Source: Fibrisoma limi BUZ 3
Lineage (GTDB): Bacteria; Bacteroidota; Bacteroidia; Cytophagales; Spirosomataceae
Direction of reading: 5' to 3'
NCBI RefSeq assembly: GCF_000296815.2
Contig: NZ_CAIT01000006.1
Coordinates: 1,494,777 to 1,558,776 of the forward strand
Length of the DNA stretch: 64,000 nucleotides
Shown: positions 8,478 to 15,885 of the stretch, piece by piece
Layout: the number at the start of each line of letters is the position of its first letter
Position numbering within the stretch: position 1 is the stretch's first letter
The notes under the pieces: model-generated
Databases searched by the model: none
What the model was told of the DNA's origin: nothing
The model's input: the letters and a program-made list of their open reading frames with translations, nothing else
Translations under genes and position numbers: made by a program

Positions 8478-8905
8478 GCTAAAATTGGCTCAAATACTTG
8501 ACCAGTCTGTTCACCTAAAATGATTTTACCTTTGTATTCAATCCAAGCGTGGGCAGAAAATCCTTCAATCGCACTTTTTTGCACTCCAATTCTTAGCTGT
8601 ATATCCGGGTGATCTCTTAAAAGCCATTTCGTGCCAAGAGCTTGTATAAGGCACGTAAAACCCAACGGTACGTAAGCGTTCACTACCTTTACCGCCCATA
8701 CTGTCGCTCTGATTTTTTCTTCTGGAAGTGGACGTAGAGCAGTAACAACTTCTTTTTTGCCAATAAATTGGTTGAAGGGAATGAATGTTAACAAACACTT
8801 ATAAACAATGAGTACGCTAAAAGCTTGTATTAAAAGCCATTTATCTTGCGGACTTAATGACCAAAATTTAACCGCTCTATTCCACTGTTTCGATAAGCTT
8901 TTCAT
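8468..8905 (-). CDS. Lasso peptide biosynthesis B2 protein (leader protease)
   Basis: A 145-aa transglutaminase-like cysteine protease that removes the leader before or during macrocyclisation. Cys85 (GFTCLIQAL) and His119 (FSAHAWIEYKG) form the catalytic pair in the characteristic spacing of the family. The third residue, normally Asp, is possibly Glu132 in ILGEQ. The N-terminal 45 residues contain a hydrophobic stretch, as usual for stand-alone B2 proteins. It overlaps the B1 gene by 29 bp and the kinase-like gene by 10 bp, so it is part of the minus-strand operon. Confidence 0.9.
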   Translation of the reverse strand: MKSLSKQWNRAVKFWSLSPQDKWLLIQAFSVLIVYKCLLTFIPFNQFIGKKEVVTALRPLPEEKIRATVWAVKVVNAYVPLGFTCLIQALGTKWLLRDHPDIQLRIGVQKSAIEGFSAHAWIEYKGKIILGEQTGQVFEPILAWK

Positions 8906-9164
8906 TCAAAAGGTGATTTAAAAACTCTGTCAATTCTTCGCGACACACTTCCTGTTCAACATCAAATTCGTCGAGCAGTTTTGTTTCAATATCACCGACA
9001 GTCATTTCTCCATTGGTCTGTATAAGTGACCAGATGAAACTACCAATCTCATTTAGTTCATAGTAATTTCCAACCTCATAGTTTAGAACAATAGTCTCAT
9101 TACCAAGAACAGACGATGACTGGCTTCCAGTTAATTTAATGCGAGTCGTTGCAGTAAAGTCCAT
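8877..9164 (-). CDS. Lasso peptide RiPP recognition element (B1, PqqD-like)
   Basis: A 95-aa PqqD-family winged-helix protein. The segment ETIVLNYEVGNYYELNEIG followed by FIWSLI is the beta-hairpin/helix signature of PqqD and of lasso B1 proteins, which bind the Tyr-x-x-Pro-x-Leu part of the leader and deliver the precursor to the B2 protease. It is the first enzyme gene after the precursor, separated from it by 80 bp that contain an intrinsic-terminator-like hairpin. Confidence 0.9.
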   Translation of the reverse strand: MDFTATTRIKLTGSQSSSVLGNETIVLNYEVGNYYELNEIGSFIWSLIQTNGEMTVGDIETKLLDEFDVEQEVCREELTEFLNHLLNEKLIETVE

Positions 9165-9190
9165 AAATGTCGTACTAACTAATAAAAATA

Positions 9191-9227
9191 AACAAAAAGC
9201 TTGATTCGCCGAATCAAGCTTTTTGTT
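9191..9227 (-). terminator. Attenuator-like hairpin between lasso precursor and enzyme genes
   Basis: A perfect 17-bp stem (9191-9207 with 9211-9227, core AAAAAGCTTGATTC) with a 3-base loop. On the minus strand it is followed by a T-rich tail (TTTATTTTTATT). It lies 18 bp after the precursor stop and 27 bp before the B1 start. Partial read-through would give more precursor mRNA than enzyme mRNA, a common RiPP arrangement; the read-through is inferred. Confidence 0.8.
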
Positions 9228-9244
9228 ACAGCGTTCAGTAGAAT

Positions 9245-9388
9245 CTACTGGAATGTACCACCGAATCCGTCGGTATTTGAGCCGATTTTCAAGGTCAGCT
9301 TTTTAACGCTGCCCAGCACTTTCAGCTTAGGAGATTTATAGGCCTTCTTCGGCGCAGAATTTATTGAGTTCTTTACGTTCTTATTCAT
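9245..9388 (-). CDS. Lasso peptide precursor (A)
   Basis: A 47-aa reading frame immediately upstream of the B1 gene. The leader contains YKSPKLKVLGSVKKLT (residues 17-33), an exact fit to the lasso leader consensus Y-x-x-P-x-L-x-x-x-G followed by a Thr expected two residues before the cleavage site. If cleavage follows Thr33-Leu34, the core is KIGSNTDGFGGTFQ (35-47). Its only acidic residue, Asp41, would then be core position 7 and close a 7-residue ring with Lys1; rings of 8 or 9 would need cleavage one or two residues earlier. Start at 9388 is the only ATG in frame. There is no Cys, so the peptide would be a class II lasso held by bulky side chains (Phe43, Phe46). Confidence 0.88.
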   Translation of the reverse strand: MNKNVKNSINSAPKKAYKSPKLKVLGSVKKLTLKIGSNTDGFGGTFQ

Positions 9389-9490
9389 TGTGTGAGAAAG
9401 CTAATGTTTTGAAATCAGTTCTGGCTGTCCCTATCATCGTGACCAAAGTCAGCCGGGTATTGCATGAAGCGTCTGATCGAGGTTTAACAA

Positions 9491-10528
9491 CTATTCGATG
9501 ACAACGCGATGCTTACGGGTCTGACCGCGCTCTTCTACCGTCATGACATAAACGCCGGTTGGTAGCTTGCCTACCGATTTCAACAACAGATTTCCTGATT
9601 CAACACCTGCTTTCTGAAGCGGCAAAGCACGGCCGTCTATGTTAAAGAACTTGATAGTAGCCGTCTCTGGCTCATCAAGACTTAAGCGGAAAGCCTGGTC
9701 GCCTATCACAGGATTGGGGAACACACCATAAGCTCCATCCCGCAGTATAACTGAAGCAACACGGAGAGCCGTAGTCTTACCATTTAAATCAGTCTGCGAA
9801 AGGCGATAATAACTAGTCCCGGAGAACGGTGTTTTGTCAATTATACTATAGCTTTTTCTCCCACTACTATTCGGTGCTACTTCGCTTACTTCGCCAACTC
9901 GCTCAAAACTGGTCAAGTCCTTACTACGTTCAATAATAAATCCTTTATTATTAGCTTCAAAAGAGGTAACCCATTCCAAAGCTACTGTACGGTCACCTTG
10001 GGCTTTAGCATTAAATGAAATCAAACTAACAGGTAATGCTCCGGTCACCGATATATTGCTATTCGCATTATCGTTATTTGGATTATTTGTCAATACCGGG
10101 GGATCTGAAGCAGCATTAATGCTTAAAGGTGCTGGAGTACCATTTGTAGGTCTTAAACCTATCACATTCAAAGTAAATGTGTAGTTAGCAACACCTGGCA
10201 CAGGTCCCTGATTACTTACCAAAGTAACAGTAGTTCCGGTAGTTGAGCTATAAGGCGAAATAGTAGTTGTAAAGTTAGGAGCTGCCGGACTAATGCTACT
10301 GCCTGTAACGCCAATGTTTGGTGGTAGGTTTATAGTATATGTAGCGTTATTTGCCTGAGGTATTGGAGTTGAGCTACCATTACCGAGAGTAGCAGCAATT
10401 GTTCCCGTAGAACTTGTCGGAAGTGTAGCTGGGCTTGCAACAATTCCACTTGCAAAAGGATCTTGAGCATATGAAGTTGCTATGCTACTCAGTCCTGCTA
10501 AAAAGACTAGTAAAAGTTTTTTAATCAT
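9491..10528 (-). CDS. Secreted protein with type IX secretion sorting domain
   Basis: A 345-aa protein with a Sec signal peptide (MIKKLLLVFLAGLSSIATSYAQ). Residues about 25-165 are Ser/Thr/Pro/Asn-rich beta-sandwich-like sequence resembling a DUF11 or Ig-like module (TYTINLPPNIGVTG). A second domain starts at LPVSLISFNAKAQGDRTVALEW, a common Bacteroidota fibronectin-like module preceding a sorting domain. The C terminus, from VFPNPV to KHRVVIE with GVYVMTVE, is a type A T9SS sorting domain, so the protein should be exported and attached at the cell surface. Function is unknown; it may be cotranscribed with the large protein upstream. Confidence 0.82.
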   Translation of the reverse strand: MIKKLLLVFLAGLSSIATSYAQDPFASGIVASPATLPTSSTGTIAATLGNGSSTPIPQANNATYTINLPPNIGVTGSSISPAAPNFTTTISPYSSTTGTTVTLVSNQGPVPGVANYTFTLNVIGLRPTNGTPAPLSINAASDPPVLTNNPNNDNANSNISVTGALPVSLISFNAKAQGDRTVALEWVTSFEANNKGFIIERSKDLTSFERVGEVSEVAPNSSGRKSYSIIDKTPFSGTSYYRLSQTDLNGKTTALRVASVILRDGAYGVFPNPVIGDQAFRLSLDEPETATIKFFNIDGRALPLQKAGVESGNLLLKSVGKLPTGVYVMTVEERGQTRKHRVVIE

Positions 10529-10571
10529 GGTTGTGATCTTTTAGTTAATTAATCAAAAACTGAGCTTACTT

Positions 10572-10606
10572 AAGCACTAAGTACCTAACAAAGGTACTTA
10601 GTGCTT
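10572..10606. terminator. Stem-loop between the two secreted protein genes
   Basis: A perfect 15-bp stem (10572-10586 with 10592-10606, AAGCACTAAGTACCT) with a 5-base loop, 9 bp after the stop of the 1472-aa gene. The downstream T-run is weak. On the minus strand the stem and loop contain TACCTTTG (10589-10596), a perfect -7 box, 61 bp before the next ATG, so it may combine termination and initiation. Confidence 0.55.
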
Positions 10607-10615
10607 TTGAAACGC

Positions 10616-13600
10616 TTACAGTGCATTAATGTTTCTGGCAAAGATATTATTTAGTGGATTACTATCGTAGGTTTGATTAGGGTCATCAAACACGTTCGTA
10701 GTAATATTCGACGTACTTCCACTGTTTGCCGTTACACGTGTAATCGTAAATCCAAGGAAAGAACTACCATTACCAGGAATAAACTGACCTGGTTTAATCG
10801 TTAGGATGATTTGTAAACCATCTGGCGAACTTGACGAAACAGCCCATTTAGTATTATCTACAGCAACGGTCCCTCCTCCCGAAACATTAATACTAGTGAG
10901 CGACGCATCGTATGCTATTGTATACCCAATTGGTACAGTGATAGCTACTACTACGTTTCCACTGGAAGTCGGTTGCCCTAAACCTTCAAATATTCTTACC
11001 GTGAAGTTCCGTACAGCATCAGAACCTGATGACGTAAAGTTACCAGCAGGTAAGTTGATTATAGGTGTTAAATCAGGCTTAGGCGTGTCGATTACCAGTA
11101 CATGCAGGGTACCGTTGGCACAGGCCTGTGGTGTGCCGTTGTCACAAGTCACATAGGTGAAGTCCACCGGACCCGTGAAGTTGGCCGCCGGAGTGAAACT
11201 GAAGCTGCCATCAGCGTTCAGCACCAGCGTACCCTTGCCTGCCACCGTCGTGTTCTGAGCCGTCACCGTCTGAGCGTTGCCCTCAGGGTCGGTGTCGTTG
11301 GTCTTCACGTTACCCGCTACGGCTACGCCTGGTGCGGTGCTCACATAGTCATCGGCCGCCAGCGTGGTGTTGGCACTGCCCTGAGCCTTGACCGTTATGC
11401 TCACCGTAGCCGTGGCACACTGACCACCCGGCTGCTCACAGACCTGATAGGTCAGCTGATCGGTGCCCACAAAGCCAGCATTGGGGGTGTAGACTACATT
11501 GCCATCCCCGTTGACTGTCGCCGAGCCGTTGGCCGGTGGGGTGGTGATGGTGGGCGTACCCAGCGTACCACCGGGGTTGCCCGGTCCATCGTTGGCCTTG
11601 ACGTTGACCGTAACCGGGTTGGGACCCACCGTAGCTGCGATGTCGGTGTTGGCCACCGGCGGGTTGGTGTTGACGGTGGGGTCGAGCACGGTGATGGTCA
11701 GCGGCTGGGGCGGGCAGTTGCTGCTCTGGCCGGGGGCGCACACCGGGACGTTGTACACGTAAACACCGGGCGTGGTGGCGCTGAAGCTATAGGTGCCATC
11801 AGGATTCACCGTCAGACTCGGTGTCGAGCCATTCGGACTGCTGGTCGGCGCTCCTGGCTGACCATAGGTCGTACCTGATGGTACTTTATCGTTGGTGCTC
11901 ACATTACCCGATACCGGCTGACTCTTGTTGGTAACTGCAAAGTCTGGGTAAGCGGTCGATGTAGCTGGATTGACCAGTACATGCAGGGTACCGTTGGCAC
12001 AGGCCTGTGGTGTGCCGTTGTCGCAGGTCACATAGGTGAAGTCCACCGGACCCGTGAAGTTGGCCGCCGGAGTGAAACTGAAGCTGCCATCAGCGTTCAG
12101 CACCAGCGTACCCTTGCCTGCCACCGTCGTGTTCTGAGCCGTCACCGTCTGAGCGTTGCCCTCGGGGTCGGTGTCGTTGGTCTTCACGTTACCCGCTACG
12201 GCTACGCCTGGTGCGGTGCTCACATAGTCATCGGCCGCCAGCGTGGTGTTGGCACTGCCCTGAGCCTTGACCGTTATGCTCACCGTAGCCGTGGCACACT
12301 GACCACCCGGCTGCTCACAGACCTGATAGGTCAGCTGATCGGTGCCCACAAAGCCAGCATTGGGGGTGTAGACTACATTGCCATCCCCGTTGACTGTCGC
12401 CGAGCCGTTGGCCGGTGGGGTGGCGATGGTGGGCGTGCCCAGCGTACCACCGGGGTTGCCCGGTCCATCGTTGGCCTTGACGTTGACCGTAACCGGGTTG
12501 GGACCCACCGTAGCTGCGATGTCGGTGTTGGCCACCGGCGGGTTGGTGTTGACGGTGGGGTCGAGCACGGTGATGGTCAGCGGCTGGGGCGGGCAGTTGC
12601 TGCTCTGGCCGGGGGCACATACCGGGACGTTGTATACGTAAACGCCAGGCGTAGACGTATTGAAAGTGTACGTACCGTCTGAATTGAACGTCAGGTCAGG
12701 CGTTGCACCGGCCGGCTGCGTTACAGATACAGGCGTACCATACGTAGTACCAGTTGCCACTTTATCATTGGTGCTCACATTACCTGATACCGGCTGGTTC
12801 TTGTTGGTAACATTAAAATCAGGTTTAGCATCTACGAAACAAACAAGACCTCCACCTGACGACGTATTCGTGTTGATAAACGCACCATATACATCAATGG
12901 CTCCCCCCAGTACATCCAGGCCTACCAATGGAGCTACACTTAATCGTACTTCGTCAAATGGTTTCGTTGTAGTAAAACCAACATTGATAAAGTCTGTCGA
13001 AGACCCAAAAAGAGCAATTACCAAATCCAGTAAGCCTCCTCCTGTTCTGAATTCTTGTGGCGTACCATCTAAATAAGTAGTAACCGTCAGCCGTGAGAAT
13101 AAATCAGCAAGTACCAGTCCAGTCACCCGTTTGATTGTAAACCCAGCGAACGTACCGGAAGGGAACGTGTTTACTGCATCAAGAACTGATATTGACGCAT
13201 TTGCTGCAACTCCAGCAGTATTAGTGATTCTGGCAAAATCTGTCGTACTGGCTGAAATTACATTATACGGATCCCGGATCGTAGTGGCCACCCCGGCAAC
13301 GCCATCAACGCCTGTTCTTTGTGAATTAATAACCACCGGGAACGTAGGAGTATTTAGCGAGTAAGTAGTGCTACAGGCAATGGTTACAGGACAGTTACGC
13401 TGACCTACTGTACCGTATATATTGATCGTTCCAAGATCAGCTCCTACCAATTGATCAAAGGTTATTTTAACCTCATCGTAAGGAACATTGGCGATAACTC
13501 CGATGATCTGCCGATTTCTACCATTTAGCAATGATGACGTAGCGCCTATAAGCAGTGAATTGGTAGTATTGTCTACTTCCTGTACAACCTGCCCATTGTT

Positions 13601-15034
13601 CAATAGAGTAATTCTGGCTCTACTTAGAACATTTGCTGACAGGAGATTACCAACCTCAATATCAAAGCCAGCAAAACTTGAAGCCGGATAAGTATCCAGC
13701 GCATTGGCGACAGCAAAATTAGCACTCGTTGCCACACCGGCGGCTAATACAATCTGCGCGAAGTTGTTCGGGTCAGTATCAACTGCATTTTCGGTATTGT
13801 TGAGCCCACAACCTACACAGGCTAATCCATCTACCCCCGTATTAGCTCCGTTTACATACACGGGTTGAACCGGTCTGTTGATAGGCGTCAGGGTATTGCA
13901 AACGAGTGGTATACCAGGGCAGAAGCGCTCAACAATAGCCCCATAGATATCAGTATTGTTCAGTACGTTCGCTCCACTAATAATAAGTCGAACTTCATCA
14001 AACTTCTTTGTCGCTTTGAGCCCAATAATCCTACGACCAGTTCCAGAAAGAACCGAGGTATTAGCCGTAATTAAGCTGTTTCCGGTTGCACTTTCACCAG
14101 TTGCAACCCCGTCCAGATAGGTAGCAACAGTATAACCAGTAAGAACCCCGACGTTTAACAGATTTGGGCTGGCAATATCAAAACCAGCTGAGTATGCTTC
14201 AGTTGGGCTTGCGGCTGGATCATAATCAGATACCTGATTTTTCACTGAATACGTAGCACTCGCTCCGCCAACACCAACCAGCAGAGTAACTCGTGTAAAA
14301 TCAGTTGTACTTGTGCTGATTGCCGCTTCAGGATCAGTGACAGTCGCTACGTTAAGGCCACTAAACGTAGTGTTCGCTGTTACAGGAAAGGTTGGTGAGT
14401 TGAGAACTGTTGGGTTATTACAGGCAAGCGCCGGATTCTGACTGGAGCAGAACCGTTGCACAACAGCGTAGTAAACATCTATATCACCAGCCCCGATCGC
14501 CGTAAAGGTAAAACGGACTCTATCAAAAGGTTGCGATGTTATAAATCCCACTCTCGACCGGCCGGTTGCCACTCCGATGGACACCAATGAATTGGTCGGG
14601 AACTCCTCTTTCTGATCGTCCCCCAAATAAGTGGTAATGGTACTACTACCTAACAATGCAATGGCATCGTTGTCAATGACAAAGCCTGCAAAGCTACCCG
14701 AAGGGTACACATTCTGCCCAGTTGCACCATTATCTTTTACTTCAATCCAGGCAGACCCGCCAACAAGAAAGTCAAAGCTTGCCGCATTAGTCAGATCGTT
14801 ATCTGTAAGTCTATTCTTATTCGAAAACTCGTCTCCTCCTACTACTGGCCTTTGGCTGGAATTAACCGTAAGGTTTCCGAAAGTAGGGTTGACAAGGGGG
14901 GCGAAGGTGTTACAGGGAGCACTCGTAACCTGAGCGACGGCGCTCAACGAGCCAAGCAATAAAAGGTAGAAAGTTCCCCACACGTTGAACTTTAATAATA
15001 ACCTTGAAAATGAGCAAGTAGATGGTTCTTTCAT
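10616..15034 (-). CDS. Large secreted repeat protein (Ig/cadherin-like repeats, DUF11-like end)
   Basis: A 1472-aa protein with a signal peptide (hydrophobic TFYLLLLGSLSAVAQ, residues 21-35). Residues about 41-720 contain four related units of roughly 170 aa, each starting near LNxPxxPV and ending with a FDEVRL...YG.I..R.C pattern. From about 730 two 293-aa units follow, each made of a PDFxVTNKxQPVSGNVSTNDKV domain, a tandem-95/cadherin-like module (PVANTD...GFVGTDQLTYQVC) and a second module with NDTDPEGN. The last 160 residues resemble DUF11. No obvious T9SS sorting domain is present at the end. Such proteins are usually adhesins or surface structural proteins; this role is inferred. The 293-aa units are nearly identical at DNA level and GC-richer than the flanks. 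Confidence 0.8.
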   Translation of the reverse strand: MKEPSTCSFSRLLLKFNVWGTFYLLLLGSLSAVAQVTSAPCNTFAPLVNPTFGNLTVNSSQRPVVGGDEFSNKNRLTDNDLTNAASFDFLVGGSAWIEVKDNGATGQNVYPSGSFAGFVIDNDAIALLGSSTITTYLGDDQKEEFPTNSLVSIGVATGRSRVGFITSQPFDRVRFTFTAIGAGDIDVYYAVVQRFCSSQNPALACNNPTVLNSPTFPVTANTTFSGLNVATVTDPEAAISTSTTDFTRVTLLVGVGGASATYSVKNQVSDYDPAASPTEAYSAGFDIASPNLLNVGVLTGYTVATYLDGVATGESATGNSLITANTSVLSGTGRRIIGLKATKKFDEVRLIISGANVLNNTDIYGAIVERFCPGIPLVCNTLTPINRPVQPVYVNGANTGVDGLACVGCGLNNTENAVDTDPNNFAQIVLAAGVATSANFAVANALDTYPASSFAGFDIEVGNLLSANVLSRARITLLNNGQVVQEVDNTTNSLLIGATSSLLNGRNRQIIGVIANVPYDEVKITFDQLVGADLGTINIYGTVGQRNCPVTIACSTTYSLNTPTFPVVINSQRTGVDGVAGVATTIRDPYNVISASTTDFARITNTAGVAANASISVLDAVNTFPSGTFAGFTIKRVTGLVLADLFSRLTVTTYLDGTPQEFRTGGGLLDLVIALFGSSTDFINVGFTTTKPFDEVRLSVAPLVGLDVLGGAIDVYGAFINTNTSSGGGLVCFVDAKPDFNVTNKNQPVSGNVSTNDKVATGTTYGTPVSVTQPAGATPDLTFNSDGTYTFNTSTPGVYVYNVPVCAPGQSSNCPPQPLTITVLDPTVNTNPPVANTDIAATVGPNPVTVNVKANDGPGNPGGTLGTPTIATPPANGSATVNGDGNVVYTPNAGFVGTDQLTYQVCEQPGGQCATATVSITVKAQGSANTTLAADDYVSTAPGVAVAGNVKTNDTDPEGNAQTVTAQNTTVAGKGTLVLNADGSFSFTPAANFTGPVDFTYVTCDNGTPQACANGTLHVLVNPATSTAYPDFAVTNKSQPVSGNVSTNDKVPSGTTYGQPGAPTSSPNGSTPSLTVNPDGTYSFSATTPGVYVYNVPVCAPGQSSNCPPQPLTITVLDPTVNTNPPVANTDIAATVGPNPVTVNVKANDGPGNPGGTLGTPTITTPPANGSATVNGDGNVVYTPNAGFVGTDQLTYQVCEQPGGQCATATVSITVKAQGSANTTLAADDYVSTAPGVAVAGNVKTNDTDPEGNAQTVTAQNTTVAGKGTLVLNADGSFSFTPAANFTGPVDFTYVTCDNGTPQACANGTLHVLVIDTPKPDLTPIINLPAGNFTSSGSDAVRNFTVRIFEGLGQPTSSGNVVVAITVPIGYTIAYDASLTSINVSGGGTVAVDNTKWAVSSSSPDGLQIILTIKPGQFIPGNGSSFLGFTITRVTANSGSTSNITTNVFDDPNQTYDSNPLNNIFARNINAL
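11095..11740 (-). repeat. Near-identical tandem repeat, distal copy
   Basis: Bases 11095-11740 match 11974-12619 at an offset of 879 bp with about five differences counted by eye. The copy encodes about residues 1098-1313 of the large secreted protein. 879 is a multiple of three, so gain or loss of a unit keeps the reading frame. Confidence 0.9.
11974..12619 (-). repeat. Near-identical tandem repeat, proximal copy
   Basis: Partner of 11095-11740, encoding about residues 805-1020. Beyond the near-identical block the 879-bp period continues as a diverged but homologous stretch (NKNQPVSGNVSTNDKVATG against NKSQPVSGNVSTNDKVPSG), showing that the full period is older than the homogenised core. 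Confidence 0.9.
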
Positions 15035-15722
15035 AACAGAAAAGGTTTACTGAAAAAAGTTGTTTTCTCTTCGAAATGAAGCTGAGGTATTGACTAAAAA
15101 TCAATCATCAAGGGGGATTTTACCTGTTGAGACCTTTTGGAGTGTGATAGTATCATGCGATTAAATTGATTAGTTAAAACGTAATAAAATGAACAAAGAG
15201 ATACCCAGGTAGCTGAAAATGGGTGCCAATAGCAATACTTTTTAAGTACCATTTTTACAGAACCTTAAGTATCTAGTCGCCCAAATCTATAAACAAACTC
15301 ACTAATCCCTCTTTTTTTTGAAAAAAATAAAAAAAACTTTTCGTTTATTTTTTATCATTTCAAAAACACATTGCAACTGATCAATCGGTATAGATTTTGC
15401 TACATACTTTTTCATTACTATACATGATCAGTATAGCTATATAGCATAAAATGTCAGGCGTCGTATATACGAGTTACAAATACTTACAGATTTCTAAATC
15501 AAAACTTTTTTTTCTACTTTATTTTAGAACAAACTACTACGTTTGCTTTCGTAAACCCACTAACTGTTACTTTATTGATTGCACAAAGACATATCAATAA
15601 GCTTATTTCTCGATTAACCTCGCATTTTATTTGCTGCATATCGCCCAAGTTTAGAAGATATTTTCAACCTACTACAAGTCAGTCCAAACTTATCTTCCTT
15701 ATTTTGAGCAATATTGATGCCG

Positions 15723-15774
15723 CTTAAAACAAGAACTGGAGCCTATAATCGTAGGCTCCAGTTCTTGTTTTAAG
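15723..15774. terminator. Long perfect inverted repeat
   Basis: Arms of 22 bp (15723-15744 and 15753-15774, core ACAAGAACTGGAGCCT) pair perfectly around an 8-base loop. It stands 55 bp beyond the terminator of the Ada-like gene and far from any other gene end. It may be a second terminator, but it could also belong to a lost gene. Confidence 0.55.
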
Positions 15775-15828
15775 TAAATAAGATGACATGTCTTTCTGTG
15801 TGCTACCACAAAGTGGCATACTTCCGAG

Positions 15829-15880
15829 AATAAAAACCGGATAGGCACTCGTCAGGTAATCAGTCTTGTTCCTATCCGGA
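15829..15880 (-). terminator. Terminator of the Ada-like gene
   Basis: On the minus strand CCGGATAGG (15871-15879) pairs with CCTATCCGG (15837-15845) and is followed by TTTTTATT. It begins 6 bp after the stop codon. The 25-base loop is longer than usual. Confidence 0.7.
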
Positions 15881-15885
15881 CTTTT

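Larger units (their letters stand above)
15035..15885. other. 851-bp AT-rich intergenic region
   Basis: No convincing gene, tRNA or rRNA is visible. The part next to the large secreted protein start is AT-rich with long A/T runs (15311-15355) and paired TGATCAGT-like words around 15378-15435; it probably holds that gene's promoter, though no clear TTG/TAnnTTTG pair stood out. The right part contains two hairpins listed separately. Confidence 0.6.

Noticed and set aside
11095-12619. CRISPR array
   Set aside because: The repeats are two in-frame coding units of hundreds of bases, not short repeats with unique spacers. No cas gene is present in the window.
11102-12682. Long plus-strand open frames (258 and 233 aa) across the repeat region
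   Set aside because: They are antisense to the GC-rich repeats of the large secreted protein, have no domain and repeat with the same 879-bp period; the minus-strand frame has a signal peptide and known module types.
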